This document shows, piece after piece, positions 18,754 to 28,373 of a stretch of DNA of 64,000 nt (position 1 is its first letter; every line of letters begins with the position of its first letter). The notes below the pieces were generated by a model. The model had not been told where the DNA came from, did no database searches, and saw nothing but the letters and a program-made list of their open reading frames with translations. The position numbers and the translations under genes are program-made. This DNA is from Chryseobacterium sp. KACC 21268 (GTDB lineage Bacteria > Bacteroidota > Bacteroidia > Flavobacteriales > Weeksellaceae), in contig CP117875.1 in assembly GCA_028736075.1 (NCBI GenBank), positions 310,001 to 374,000 of the forward strand, in the 5' to 3' direction.

Positions 18754-19505
18754 CATTCTACAAACTTACCGTCTTGCTGTAAAATAACTTTTCCATTTTG
18801 TTCGACCGTCAAAGAAATCTCAGCGGCCTCATTTACGCCAATAATTCCTCTGTAAATTTTATACTTGAATTCACCTTTTTTGAAAGTAATCGTATGATTG
18901 CCACCGCTTCCATCAAATTGTAATTCTCCATTTACAAGGATCAAATCAGGTTTTGAAGTTTCTGATTCCCCTGATTTCCAAGATGCGTATCTGTATTTCC
19001 CATTCGACAATTCATCAATTCTGATCAGATAATTTTTGGTGGTAAATTTATAAACCGGAATTTTAAAAACCTTCAAAGCCGAATACAATTTCTTTTTGTC
19101 ATTATTAATAAGACTTTGTTTTTGATTCACTTCAAAATCACTTTGATAGTTCAATGCTTTTATTTTTCCATTAGATTCTATCCAAAGATCTCCACGATTC
19201 AACATGATTCCTCGCCAACCAACTTCTGACCATTGATCGATTTTTGAATTTGAAATCTCTTCAATAATCTTCTTGTCAAAAATTTGATTGAATCTTCTCT
19301 TTAATTCTGCTTCGTTTCTCACAGGTGGGATTGGATATTCTCTTTCCAGTGGATAACTGATGATCTTGGTAATTTCTCCAACATCATTAGTTTGAAATAA
19401 TCTAATCAGTTTTTGAATATTTGCTATCTCAGTTTTATCCAAATCATTTTGAGCAGATGAAAGATTGTAAACTAATAAAAGGAGAACTAGAATTCTGTAC
19501 TTCAT
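18753..19505 (-). CDS. secreted protein of unknown function
   Basis: 250 residues with a signal peptide (about 1-18, ending NLSSAQ). The N-terminal half is helical and charged, the C-terminal half beta-rich with regular Lys and Gly, resembling small periplasmic or outer-membrane-associated proteins. I recognise no family and see no catalytic motif. It starts 12 bases after the MBL-fold gene ends on the same strand, so the two are probably one transcript. Confidence 0.72.
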   Translation of the reverse strand: MKYRILVLLLLVYNLSSAQNDLDKTEIANIQKLIRLFQTNDVGEITKIISYPLEREYPIPPVRNEAELKRRFNQIFDKKIIEEISNSKIDQWSEVGWRGIMLNRGDLWIESNGKIKALNYQSDFEVNQKQSLINNDKKKLYSALKVFKIPVYKFTTKNYLIRIDELSNGKYRYASWKSGESETSKPDLILVNGELQFDGSGGNHTITFKKGEFKYKIYRGIIGVNEAAEISLTVEQNGKVILQQDGKFVE

Positions 19506-19517
19506 CAGTTAATAGTT

Positions 19518-20156
19518 TTATTTTAAAAATGAATTATGATTCTTTTCAAAGCCAATTGTGGTAGTTTCTCCGTGTCCGCTGAATACTTTTGTGGCTTCCG
19601 GAAGCGTCAGTAATTTTGTTTTAATACTGGTAATTAATTGGTCATAATCACCTTTGTAAAGATCAGTCCGTCCAATGCTCATCATAAAAAGGGCGTCACC
19701 GGAAATTACAAATTCATTTTTTTCAGTATAAAAAGCAATACTTCCCGGCGAATGGCCCGGAACATCAAAAATTTGAAAAACGTCAGAGCCTAATTTAAGC
19801 TCATCTCCTTCTTCGATGAATTGTGTCTCGCCTTTGAAAGCCGGGAAAAGGAAACCATATTTTTTTGCTGTAAATGGCGCTTGCTGGAGAATTTCGATTT
19901 CATTAGAATGGAGCAAAACCGGAACTTTGAATTCATCATAGGCCCATTGCAAACCTATAATATGATCAATATGAGCGTGAGTAAGAAGAATGTTTTGAAT
20001 TTTCAATTCTTTAGATTTTATAAACTCACCTAAAACTTTAGTTTCTGCGTCCGGCATATTTCCCGGATCTATAAGAAAAGCTTCTTTTTCTTCGTTATAA
20101 ATGACATAGGTGTTTTCGGAAAACGGATTGAAAGTGAAGGATTCTACGTGTAACAT
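19518..20156 (-). CDS. metallo-beta-lactamase-fold hydrolase (glyoxalase II-like)
   Basis: 212 residues. The metal motif is THAHIDH (59-65: H60, H62, D64, H65), with H135 in VPGHSPGSI, D154 in SGDALF and H195 in SGHGE, a full binuclear metal site. No signal peptide, so cytoplasmic. The length and spacing fit the short glyoxalase II-like group of thioester hydrolases; the substrate is not determined. It is divergent from the T9SS plug gene and probably drives the secreted-protein gene downstream. Confidence 0.92.
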   Translation of the reverse strand: MLHVESFTFNPFSENTYVIYNEEKEAFLIDPGNMPDAETKVLGEFIKSKELKIQNILLTHAHIDHIIGLQWAYDEFKVPVLLHSNEIEILQQAPFTAKKYGFLFPAFKGETQFIEEGDELKLGSDVFQIFDVPGHSPGSIAFYTEKNEFVISGDALFMMSIGRTDLYKGDYDQLITSIKTKLLTLPEATKVFSGHGETTTIGFEKNHNSFLK

Positions 20157-20200
20157 TTTTTTAATTTATCTGTAAAAATATAAAACATTAACTTAGCAAG

Positions 20201-21412
20201 ATGAAGGTATTAAGACTATTTATAATTTTTTTAAGTGCATTTTCTTTCGCACAGGAAATCAAAAGCATCCAGCTTTTCAACCCTAAAACCAATGATGAGA
20301 CTCCTGTAATTGCTCAGGGACAGCAGTTGATTTTGAGATTTGATGATCTTTCAAACTCTAGCCAACTTTACCGCTATACTTACAAACATTACAATAGAAA
20401 TTGGGAAGAAGACGGATTGTTCTTCACAGAATATGCGAATGGAAGTATGAATGCTTTAATCGATCAGTTTCAATACTCATTCAATACTTATCAGAAATAT
20501 ACACACTACGAATTGGTTTTTCCAAATGAGAAAATCCAGCCAAAGATTTCCGGCAATTACGAAATCATTGTTTACAAAGATTCTCAGGACAAACCATTGT
20601 TTAAAAAAAGATTTTCCATCTATGAAGAAGGTGCTAATCTTGGCATCAATGTCACAAGATTGATTGACGCTAAAAATCCAAATGCAAAACAAAGACTGGA
20701 AATTCAGGCGACTGGAAACGGTTCTGGAATTACAAATAACCTGTCATCATTATCATTAAGTGTGATTCAGAATAACAACTGGGGAATTTCTTTAACTAAT
20801 ATCCGACCGAGTTCTACATTGGGAAATCAATTGCTTTTCCAACAGTTAGGTCTTGCTTTTCCGGGAAATAATGAGTTTTACTATTTTGATAACAAGGTGA
20901 TGAATCAAGCTCTGGATATGGTCGCCAATACAGAAAATATTGATGGGAAAAATTATACTTACCTCCATCCGGCTTGGGCGTACCCAGGCGATTATCAATA
21001 TCAGCCAGATGTGAATGGCGCATTCTACTTTAGAAGAAATGATCTCGGCATCGAAAGAGATGCAGACAGAGAAGGTGACTACTCTTGGGTCTATTTCGCG
21101 CTAGACAGCCAGAAATCTGACAAAGAATTCTATGTTCTTGGAATGTTCAACGATTACAAAGCTGATGCAAAAAGCCAGATGTTTTATGATGAAAAAGCTC
21201 AGAAATACATTGCAAAAATTTATTTGAAACAAGGATTCTACAGCTACATCCTCGCAACCAAGGGCGCAGATGGAAAATTGAATTACGGTGAAATTAACGG
21301 AAACTTCTGGCAGACAGAAAACCTTTACCAAGCCTTTTTATATTACACACCATTTGGTAGAAATTTCGATGGACTGATTGGTTACGGTGAATTTAGAACA
21401 CCTGTGAGATAA
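20201..21412 (+). CDS. type IX secretion system plug protein (DUF5103)
   Basis: 403 residues with a signal peptide (about 1-18, ending FSFAQ). The rest is beta-rich with a regular pattern of aromatic residues; the segments RYTYKHYNRNWEEDGLFFTE and AWAYPGDYQYQPDVNG fit the DUF5103 family, now known as the plug that seals the SprA translocon in the outer membrane. It supports the presence of T9SS and thus the two sorting-domain proteins upstream. Confidence 0.88.
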   Translation: MKVLRLFIIFLSAFSFAQEIKSIQLFNPKTNDETPVIAQGQQLILRFDDLSNSSQLYRYTYKHYNRNWEEDGLFFTEYANGSMNALIDQFQYSFNTYQKYTHYELVFPNEKIQPKISGNYEIIVYKDSQDKPLFKKRFSIYEEGANLGINVTRLIDAKNPNAKQRLEIQATGNGSGITNNLSSLSLSVIQNNNWGISLTNIRPSSTLGNQLLFQQLGLAFPGNNEFYYFDNKVMNQALDMVANTENIDGKNYTYLHPAWAYPGDYQYQPDVNGAFYFRRNDLGIERDADREGDYSWVYFALDSQKSDKEFYVLGMFNDYKADAKSQMFYDEKAQKYIAKIYLKQGFYSYILATKGADGKLNYGEINGNFWQTENLYQAFLYYTPFGRNFDGLIGYGEFRTPVR

Positions 21413-21486
21413 TTTTGTATTAAAAAAAACATTTTACAGGGCTTTTGGAATATTTTTGGCTATAGTAGTAAAAAATACAAACTATT

Positions 21487-21780
21487 ATGGATCTTAGCTT
21501 TGAAAATAACAAATCCGGAAACGGAGGTTATATCACTTTAAAAAACAGTGCAGAAGATGTTGGACGATTGACCTATACAATCGTTCCGGAACTTAAAAAA
21601 TTGATTGTGAGCTACGTAATGGTTTTTCCTAAATTTGAAGGACAAGGTCTTGGAAAAAAATTAGTGGAAAAATCAATTGAGTTCGCACGAAAAAATGGCT
21701 GGAAAATAAAAGCACATTGCTCTTACGCCCACTCTGTCCTAATCCGAAAAGATGACGTTGAAGATATTTTGGTTTCTTAA
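21487..21780 (+). CDS. GNAT-family N-acetyltransferase, short type
   Basis: 97 residues, the size of the short YjdJ-like acetyltransferases. The acetyl-CoA-binding segment is visible as FEGQGLGKKLVEKSIEFARK (about 54-73), the Q/R-x-x-G-x-G/A loop. Substrate unknown. A TATTTTTG element lies 28 bases upstream (21451-21458). It converges on rho across a strong hairpin. Confidence 0.85.
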   Translation: MDLSFENNKSGNGGYITLKNSAEDVGRLTYTIVPELKKLIVSYVMVFPKFEGQGLGKKLVEKSIEFARKNGWKIKAHCSYAHSVLIRKDDVEDILVS

Positions 21781-21807
21781 ATTAGACAAAATTCAACTCT
21801 ATAAATA

Positions 21808-21840
21808 AAAATTCCGAATCACTACGATTCGGAATTTTTA
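21808..21840. terminator. bidirectional terminator between the GNAT gene and rho
   Basis: Perfect hairpin AAATTCCGAATC (21809-21820) / GATTCGGAATTT (21826-21837), 5-base loop, A-tract upstream and T-tract downstream. Serves two convergent genes. Confidence 0.9.
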
Positions 21841-21861
21841 TTGTTTTTAAAAGAATACAAA

Positions 21862-23643
21862 TTATCTATTCATAGACATCAAGAACTCTTCATTATTCTT
21901 CGTTCCTTGGATTTGTTTCTGTACAAATTCCATTGCTTCCAGAGGATTCATATCAGAAAGATATTTTCTCATGATCCACATTCTCTGCATCGTTGCCTCG
22001 TCCAAAAGGAGATCGTCTCTTCTTGTACTGGAAGAAACCAGATCTACAGCCGGATAGATTCTCTTATTGGCAATTTTTCTGTCCAATTGCAATTCCATAT
22101 TTCCTGTTCCTTTGAACTCTTCGAAGATCACCTCGTCCATTTTTGAACCTGTATCGATCAAAGCTGTTGCGATGATTGTCAAAGATCCACCATTTTCGAT
22201 TTTTCTAGCCGCACCAAAGAAACGTTTTGGCTTGTGAAGCGCATTGGCATCAACACCACCAGAAAGTATTTTTCCTGAAGCTGGAGTCACCGTATTGTAA
22301 GCTCTTGCCAATCTTGTGATCGAGTCAAGAAGGATTACAACATCGTGTCCACATTCCACCATTCTTTGCGCTTTTGAAAGAACCAAGTTCGCCACTTTTA
22401 CGTGCTTGTCTGCCGCTTCATCAAAAGTAGATGCGATCACCTCTGCGTTCACACTTCTCTGCATATCCGTAACTTCCTCAGGACGTTCGTCGATAAGAAG
22501 AACCATCATATAGGCTTCTGGATGATTGGCTGAGATGGCGTTGGCAATATCTTTTAGTAAAATTGTTTTACCGGTTTTTGGCTGTGCAACGATCATTGCT
22601 CTTTGTCCTTTTCCGATTGGTGCGAACAAATCAACAATCCTTGTCGAAAGTGTAGAACCTTTTCCTGCCAAATTGAATTTCTCCTGAGGGAAAAGTGGCG
22701 TCAAATATTCGAAAGCCACTCTGTCCTTAATGAAAGCCAGATCGCGTCCATTAACTTCAGTCGGTTTCAAAAGTGAGAAATATTTCTCGCCTTCTTTTGG
22801 CAATCTTACGAATCCTTTCACGGTGTCTCCCGTCTTCAAACCATAATTTCTGATCTGGTTGGTAGAAACGTAAACGTCGTCTGGAGAAGAGATATAACTG
22901 AAATCTGAAGAGCGAAGGAATCCGTAGTTGTCCGGAAGGATTTCCAAAACACCTTCAATCGTGATCAATCCATCAAAGTTGAATTCTTTCTTTGGCGAAT
23001 TGTCCTGTTGGTTTTCGGATGGTTCTTTTTGATTGTTTTGTTGGGAAGAATTGGGATTTTGTGTTTTTTGCTGACCTCTATTGTTGTTATTGGTCTTTTG
23101 CTGTTGCTGACGGTTGTTTTGCTGTTGAGGCTGTCTTTGCTGAGGTTTTGTTTCCTCTGGTTTTTCGTCAGTTTTAGGCTCTGTTTCTGTTGGCTGAGGC
23201 GCTTCTGCTGGTTTAGCTTCGGCAACGACCTCTTGGTTTTCGTTGGCTACAACTCTTGTTCTTTGTGGTTTTTTCTTCGGTGGATTTGGTTTCTTCACTT
23301 CCTCCGTTGCTGCCGGCGTTTCTACCGCTACAGGAACCTCTTCTTTTGCAACCTCTGTTGTAGGAATCTCTGCTTCTTGCTTTGGCTTCTCTGCAGGTTT
23401 TCTGCCTCGTTTCTTAGCAGGAGCAGCTTTTTCCTCAGAATTGTCTTCTGTGTTCTTATTCATATTTTCCTGATTGGCGTTTAGATAATCTTTAATGATT
23501 TTTGGATTTGAAGCCTGATAGTCCAGAATTGCGAAAACAGTGTCTTCTGGAGAGCTTTTTTTTGCCAAATTGACGCCTAGATCTTTAGAAAGTTTGGTCA
23601 ATTCCTCATCGGATTTTGACCTTAGCGTTTCAATATTAAACAT
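21862..23643 (-). CDS. rho: transcription termination factor Rho with Q/N-rich insert
   Basis: Hexameric RNA helicase that ends transcription at C-rich unstructured RNA. 593 residues against ~420 in E. coli. The N-terminal Rho_N helical domain (1-43) is followed by a long low-complexity region (about 60-220: K/P/E/T-rich, then about 165-210 Q/N-rich), then the cold-shock RNA-binding domain (about 225-300) and the ATPase with Walker A QPKTGKT (354-360). The insert is typical of Bacteroidota Rho and may promote phase separation. Function of the core is secure. Confidence 0.95.
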   Translation of the reverse strand: MFNIETLRSKSDEELTKLSKDLGVNLAKKSSPEDTVFAILDYQASNPKIIKDYLNANQENMNKNTEDNSEEKAAPAKKRGRKPAEKPKQEAEIPTTEVAKEEVPVAVETPAATEEVKKPNPPKKKPQRTRVVANENQEVVAEAKPAEAPQPTETEPKTDEKPEETKPQQRQPQQQNNRQQQQKTNNNNRGQQKTQNPNSSQQNNQKEPSENQQDNSPKKEFNFDGLITIEGVLEILPDNYGFLRSSDFSYISSPDDVYVSTNQIRNYGLKTGDTVKGFVRLPKEGEKYFSLLKPTEVNGRDLAFIKDRVAFEYLTPLFPQEKFNLAGKGSTLSTRIVDLFAPIGKGQRAMIVAQPKTGKTILLKDIANAISANHPEAYMMVLLIDERPEEVTDMQRSVNAEVIASTFDEAADKHVKVANLVLSKAQRMVECGHDVVILLDSITRLARAYNTVTPASGKILSGGVDANALHKPKRFFGAARKIENGGSLTIIATALIDTGSKMDEVIFEEFKGTGNMELQLDRKIANKRIYPAVDLVSSSTRRDDLLLDEATMQRMWIMRKYLSDMNPLEAMEFVQKQIQGTKNNEEFLMSMNR

Positions 23644-23742
23644 ATAATGCGTAAAAAAGTAAATTATTTTTGTAAAAGTAAGAATGAAAATCAGGCGATT
23701 ATCATTTTTAATAGGTGATTACAATGCAAATCTACATTAATT

Positions 23743-23773
23743 TTTGAATTACGCAAAAATTATTTTATTTTTG
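23743..23773 (+). promoter_or_regulatory. predicted promoter of the DUF4293 gene
   Basis: TTTG (23743-23746), 19-base spacer, TATTTTTG (23766-23773): an exact Bacteroidota consensus in the rho-DUF4293 divergent region. Confidence 0.75.
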
Positions 23774-23816
23774 CAGACAATTTGTTCCCTTTCTAAAAAG
23801 GAATCAATCAAAAAAG

Positions 23817-24206
23817 ATGTTACAAAGAATACAAACAATCTGGATATTATTAGCTGTGTTAGGCGCTTTGTTCCTAAACCTGACCGCTCAGGACTTTGAT
23901 GTGTTAGGTGGAAATCTAATTATCAATATTTCTACGGTCTTATTAATATTATTGGGATTGCTAAGTATCTTCAGTTTCAAAAACCGAAAAAGACAGATCT
24001 TGCTGAATAACATCAGTATTTTCATAAACGCTTTGTTGCTTGGTTTTTTGATTTATTGGCTGCAAAACTTATCCGGAGGAATTCAGTTTCCTGAGAAGGG
24101 TATTGAGCCAGTTTTCTCAGTGATCGCGATTGTATGTTTGCTTTTGGCAAATGTGTACATCAAGAAAGATGAGAGGCTCGTAAAATCTGTAGACAGACTT
24201 CGATAA
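23817..24206 (+). CDS. DUF4293 membrane protein
   Basis: 129 residues with four hydrophobic helices (about 5-24, 32-52, 58-80 and 95-115), matching the Bacteroidota family DUF4293 (opening MLQRIQTIWILLA). It lies directly divergent from rho, an arrangement common in Flavobacteriia. Function unknown. It has a strong promoter of its own and a terminator. Confidence 0.88.
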   Translation: MLQRIQTIWILLAVLGALFLNLTAQDFDVLGGNLIINISTVLLILLGLLSIFSFKNRKRQILLNNISIFINALLLGFLIYWLQNLSGGIQFPEKGIEPVFSVIAIVCLLLANVYIKKDERLVKSVDRLR

Positions 24207-24232
24207 ACTTGACGACGATTTTTTTGAGTAAG

Positions 24233-24262
24233 AACAGCTTCCTTTTTGGAGGCTGTTTTTTT
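24233..24262 (+). terminator. terminator after the DUF4293 gene
   Basis: Stem AACAGCTTCC / GGAGGCTGTT (one G-T pair) with a T5 loop and a T-rich tail. Confidence 0.82.
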
Positions 24263-24316
24263 ATTTTTATTAAGGTTAATGGTAACAAAACCAAAGAATC
24301 AATGACTTATCGATCA

Positions 24317-24324
24317 TATCTTTG
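24317..24324 (+). promoter_or_regulatory. predicted -7 element of the M28 peptidase gene
   Basis: TATCTTTG matches TAnnTTTG, 22 bases before the ATG at 24347. No clear -33. Confidence 0.5.
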
Positions 24325-24346
24325 TTCTATTACTAAATTAACCATT

Positions 24347-25273
24347 ATGAAAAAACTGATCACCGCAATTGTGCTTGCCCAATCATTCCTGACATTTGCC
24401 CAAGAGGTCTCCAAAGAAAGAGTTGTCAATATTGTTTCCACTTTGGCTTCTGACGAAATGAAAGGAAGAAAATTCGGAACACCCGAAAACGACAAAGCTG
24501 CCGAATACATCGCATCGGAATTTAAAAAAGATAATCTCGATTACTGTTTTGGCGATTCTTACTTGATTCCATTTGAGTACAAAGGACAGAAAGGTTTCAA
24601 CGTTTGCGGCATCAAAAAAGGAAAATCTGAAAAAAGTTTGGCTTTCTCAGGTCACTTCGATCACATCGGAACCAATAATAAATCTGGCGACAATATCTAC
24701 AATGGCGCAGATGACGATGCCAGCGGAATTGCTACAGTCATTGGAATGGCCGATTATTTCAAAGATAAAAAGACGGATTACTCATTGGTTTTTATGGCTT
24801 TCAATGCGGAAGAAATTGGATTGATTGGTTCAAAAGCACTTGCGGACAACAAAGATTTGAGTCCGGTTTTCAATAACATCGCCGCACTATTCAATTTCGA
24901 AATGTTGGCCACGGAATCTCAGTTTGGAAAAAATGCTGTGTTTATGACCGGCGATGAATTTTCCGACTTTGATGAATTGATCAATGCCAATGCGGTCAAC
25001 GGTTTGAAAGTTCATTCCGATCCATACCAAGGTCAACAATTGTTTTACCGCTCAGACAATGTGAATTTCGTTAAAAAGAAGATCATTGCACACTCGATCT
25101 CAACGGTTGATATGAACAAAGCGACGCATTATCACGCTGTGAATGACGATATTAACATTGTTGATGCAAATAATCTGACGAATATTATTAACAATTTTGC
25201 AAAGACCATTGAGAAATTCGATACCAAAAACTTCACTCCAAAATACAACGATAAAGTAAATTTCGATTTCTAG
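24347..25273 (+). CDS. secreted M28-family zinc metallopeptidase
   Basis: 308 residues, signal peptide (about 1-18, ending LTFAQ). Zinc-site motifs of family M28 are visible: H in GHFDHIG (about residue 100), D in NGADDDASG (about 120), EE in FNAEEIGLIGS (about 151-152), D/E in FEMLA (about 184) and H in THYHAVNDD near the C-terminus. Such enzymes are aminopeptidases releasing N-terminal residues in the periplasm. ATG 24347 is used because the longer frame to 24209 lacks signal-peptide logic and runs through the terminator. Confidence 0.9.
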   Translation: MKKLITAIVLAQSFLTFAQEVSKERVVNIVSTLASDEMKGRKFGTPENDKAAEYIASEFKKDNLDYCFGDSYLIPFEYKGQKGFNVCGIKKGKSEKSLAFSGHFDHIGTNNKSGDNIYNGADDDASGIATVIGMADYFKDKKTDYSLVFMAFNAEEIGLIGSKALADNKDLSPVFNNIAALFNFEMLATESQFGKNAVFMTGDEFSDFDELINANAVNGLKVHSDPYQGQQLFYRSDNVNFVKKKIIAHSISTVDMNKATHYHAVNDDINIVDANNLTNIINNFAKTIEKFDTKNFTPKYNDKVNFDF

Positions 25274-25304
25274 CGTCTGGATAAACTAAGCTATTTATTT
25301 TCCG

Positions 25305-25312
25305 TAATTTTG
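25305..25312 (+). promoter_or_regulatory. predicted -7 element of the ABC transporter gene
   Basis: TAATTTTG matches TAnnTTTG, 18 bases before the ATG at 25331. Confidence 0.5.
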
Positions 25313-25330
25313 CATTTCCAATTTTTTTGA

Positions 25331-27169
25331 ATGAAACCATTTCAACGTATTCTCAGTATTGCCAAGCCACATCAAAGATTTTTGTGGGGCAGTATGTTTT
25401 TCAATATTCTTTATTCACTTCTTCAAATCGCTTCTATTGGTACATTGTTGCCAATTCTAAGCGTGATGTTCGGAACTGTCGACAAAGTTGACACGTCAAA
25501 AGTTCCGGTTTGGAGTGGCAGAATTGCTGATTACTTTGGCTACGTAAAGGATTGGGCCTACTACACGATCCAGATCAATATGGACGAACACGGGGGCATC
25601 AAGGTTTTAGCTGTTCTTTGTTCGATTACTGCCGTTGCATTTTTATTGAGAAATATTTTCAGGTATCTTGGGTCTTATCTATTGGTCAATTATCGTGTTG
25701 GCATCACGAGAGATCTTCGTACTTCGATGTATGATAAATTTCTGAAGTTGCCAGTTTCCTTTTTCACAGAACAGAGAAAAGGCGATATGATGTCCAGAAT
25801 TTCAAACGATATTGGCGCTGTTGAAGGTGGAATTATGGGATCTCTGGTAGATATTGTGAATTCGCCATTTATGATCATTTCATCATTGACCGCCTTGTTT
25901 TTATTGTCGCCAAAGTTGACTTTGTTCTCTTTGGTTGTGTTCCCGATTATGGGTTGGATCATTTCTTGGGTCGGAAAAAGTTTGAAAAAGCAAGCGAGAT
26001 TTGCTCAGGAGGAATTAGGAAATCTCTTTTCTTTGGTTGATGAAACCTTGAAATCTTCAAAGGTCATCAAGATCTTCAACGCAGATAAGATCCTTAAAAA
26101 TAGGTTTAATAAAACCACCAGTCAATGGCAACACCACGCCATTTCGATGAGCCGAAGACGTGAGTTGGCTTCTCCGATGAGTGAATTCCTTGGCTCGGTT
26201 ACCATGTTGATCATCACGTATTATGCAGGTACCGAAATCATCAATGGAACCAACAAGGATCCTGCGACTTTTCTTGCGTTTATTGGTGTTTTCTTTCAAG
26301 TATTAGATCCTGCGAAACGACTGTCCAATGCAATTTCGGCAATCCAAGGTGGAATGGCGAGTTTGGAAAGGGTTTCGGAAGTATTGGATTATGATTTGAA
26401 AGTGGAAGAAATTGCCAATCCAACACCAATTTCTGAAATCAAAGATAAAATAGAATTCAAAAATATTGGTTTCTACTACGAGAAGTCCAATTTGATTCTG
26501 AAGAATGTTTCTATCACTGTTCCAAAAGGAAAAACTGTCGCTTTAGTAGGACAATCAGGAAGTGGTAAAACAACGATTGCCAATCTACTAGCGAGATTCT
26601 ACGATGTTTCTGAAGGCGAAATATTGATTGATGGTCAGAACATCAAAAACTTAAAACTAACCGATTACCGCCAGCTTCTCGGAATGGTGACGCAGGAATC
26701 TGTTCTGTTTAATGATTCGGTTTATAATAACATCTTGATGGGAAATCCAGATGCAACCGAAGAACAAGTGATAGAGGCCGCAAAAATCGCCAATGCTCAC
26801 GAGTTCATTTCTCAGCTTCAAGATGGCTATTACACCAATATTGGTGACGACGGGAACAAACTTTCCGGTGGACAAAAACAGCGTGTTTCCATCGCCAGAG
26901 CGGTTCTGAAAAACCCTCCGATTATGATCTTGGATGAGGCCACTTCTGCTTTGGATACTGAGTCTGAAAGATATGTTCAGGACGCTTTGGAAAAGATGAT
27001 GCAGAACAGAACGTCATTGATCATCGCTCACAGATTATCAACGATTCAAAAGGCCGATCACATTGTTGTGATGGAAAAAGGCGACATCATCGAGCAAGGT
27101 TCTCACCAGGAATTGATGGAAAGAAACGGAACGTACAGAAAGCTGGTCGAGTTGCAGAATTTTGATTAA
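25331..27169 (+). CDS. MsbA-type ABC exporter
   Basis: 612 residues: an N-terminal transmembrane domain with about six helices (about 1-330) fused to one ATPase domain. Walker A is GQSGSGKT (about 407-414), signature LSGGQ (about 511), Walker B ILDEA (about 533) and the H-loop LIIAHRLST. The half-transporter architecture fits MsbA, the lipid A/phospholipid flippase, or a related lipid or drug exporter. Substrate cannot be read from sequence alone, but MsbA is the usual reading in Bacteroidota. Confidence 0.92.
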   Translation: MKPFQRILSIAKPHQRFLWGSMFFNILYSLLQIASIGTLLPILSVMFGTVDKVDTSKVPVWSGRIADYFGYVKDWAYYTIQINMDEHGGIKVLAVLCSITAVAFLLRNIFRYLGSYLLVNYRVGITRDLRTSMYDKFLKLPVSFFTEQRKGDMMSRISNDIGAVEGGIMGSLVDIVNSPFMIISSLTALFLLSPKLTLFSLVVFPIMGWIISWVGKSLKKQARFAQEELGNLFSLVDETLKSSKVIKIFNADKILKNRFNKTTSQWQHHAISMSRRRELASPMSEFLGSVTMLIITYYAGTEIINGTNKDPATFLAFIGVFFQVLDPAKRLSNAISAIQGGMASLERVSEVLDYDLKVEEIANPTPISEIKDKIEFKNIGFYYEKSNLILKNVSITVPKGKTVALVGQSGSGKTTIANLLARFYDVSEGEILIDGQNIKNLKLTDYRQLLGMVTQESVLFNDSVYNNILMGNPDATEEQVIEAAKIANAHEFISQLQDGYYTNIGDDGNKLSGGQKQRVSIARAVLKNPPIMILDEATSALDTESERYVQDALEKMMQNRTSLIIAHRLSTIQKADHIVVMEKGDIIEQGSHQELMERNGTYRKLVELQNFD

Positions 27170-27180
27170 TTAAAAGAATA

Positions 27181-27948
27181 TTAAGGTGTTTCTTCTGGAG
27201 TAGGTTCTTCCGAATCTTCTTGATATTCATCCGATTCACCATTTTCTCTTTCTTCTTGGTTTTGAATCAGATCTTCGTTTGTGTATTGATAAAATTCGTC
27301 AAAGGTTTTAGAACTTTCGTTATAGACCAATGCATATTTGGAGTCTTTGGATTTGATGATCAAACCATCTTTTGGCGATGGTTTCAACGTTTCACCTTCC
27401 ATAAAGATCTTACTTCCTTTCTTGAAGGAATTGATGATTGGCGCGTAGCTGTAATCCTTTCGGAAAAGCACATCTCGGTCACTGGAAATGATGAATAGCT
27501 TGCTTTCGTATGCATCTTCAGACTGGATCAGGAATGCCATTTCGGGCTCATTGTTTTTGGTTTGCCCGGTAAAGTCACCGAACGCATATACTTTTGAAGC
27601 TCTGTCTTTGATCTTCGTCATAGAGAACCTTTTTTCGCCTTCGGCTGGTTCAAAAAGACCATTGTCGCGAAAAACCTTCATTATGCCTTCCCGATAGTTT
27701 TGAGAGATGCCATCATATTCATTAATGTCGAATAACATTTTATTGTAATAGTCATAGTTCTCTGTATCTGGGTACAAGGTTGAAGTTACTCCAGTGGTAG
27801 TTTCATAGCCCTCATCGATGGATGCTCTATCCTGGTAATTTTGCCAAACAAAATATCCGATCACTAATAAAAACAATATCCCAAAGATGATGTAGATTGT
27901 TCTGCTTTTCTTTTTGGTCTGTTTTTCTGTCAACTGATTTGTTTCCAT
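27181..27948 (-). CDS. membrane-anchored protein of unknown function
   Basis: 255 residues: a short basic N-terminus, one membrane helix (about 17-37), a soluble domain (about 50-225) and an acidic, Pro/Glu-rich tail (about 230-255). No family recognised. It is convergent with the ABC exporter gene, its stop only 12 bases from the exporter's stop. The cytoplasm-in orientation would put the soluble domain in the periplasm. Confidence 0.72.
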   Translation of the reverse strand: METNQLTEKQTKKKSRTIYIIFGILFLLVIGYFVWQNYQDRASIDEGYETTTGVTSTLYPDTENYDYYNKMLFDINEYDGISQNYREGIMKVFRDNGLFEPAEGEKRFSMTKIKDRASKVYAFGDFTGQTKNNEPEMAFLIQSEDAYESKLFIISSDRDVLFRKDYSYAPIINSFKKGSKIFMEGETLKPSPKDGLIIKSKDSKYALVYNESSKTFDEFYQYTNEDLIQNQEERENGESDEYQEDSEEPTPEETP

Positions 27949-28021
27949 ATCGTGTTTTTTACGAATTTACTAGTTTTTATTTATCAAATGTCAAATTTTT
28001 TAGCAAATATGATAAAAATAA

Positions 28022-28366
28022 CTAACCAATATTTAGACCATTTTTCACAGGCAAACTTGACGTCAAAAGGGTTACTTCATTTTTATTTTCGCCGTAAACA
28101 CCCATCACCAGACATTCGCTGAAGAAATTGGCAATTTGTTTTTTCGGGAAATTCACAACGGCCATAATTTGTTTTCCAATCAAATCCTCTTTTTTATATA
28201 AAGCTGTAATTTGAGCTGCAGATTTTCTGATTCCCAGATCTCCAAAATCGATTTCCAGCTGGTAAGAGGGATTCCTGGCTTTTTCAAAATCTGTTGCGGA
28301 AATTATCGTTCCAACGCGGATGTCAATTTTCTCAAAATCCTGCCAAGTTATTTCGGGTTTTGTCAT
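28022..28366 (-). CDS. CsaA-like tRNA-binding protein
   Basis: 114 residues, the size of the free-standing tRNA-binding (EMAP-II/CsaA) family. Opening strand ITWQDFEKIDIRVGTIISA and the central segment IRKSAAQI are typical of the OB-fold domain also found at the C-terminus of MetRS and in PheT. CsaA has been linked to protein export and chaperone activity in Bacillus. It ends a minus-strand run that starts with a TPR gene. Confidence 0.9.
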   Translation of the reverse strand: MTKPEITWQDFEKIDIRVGTIISATDFEKARNPSYQLEIDFGDLGIRKSAAQITALYKKEDLIGKQIMAVVNFPKKQIANFFSECLVMGVYGENKNEVTLLTSSLPVKNGLNIG

Positions 28367-28373
28367 TTTACTT

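Noticed and set aside
22992-23484. Long open frames antisense to the rho insert
   Set aside because: They mirror the low-complexity P/Q/E codons of rho on the other strand; composition is extreme and rho is secure.
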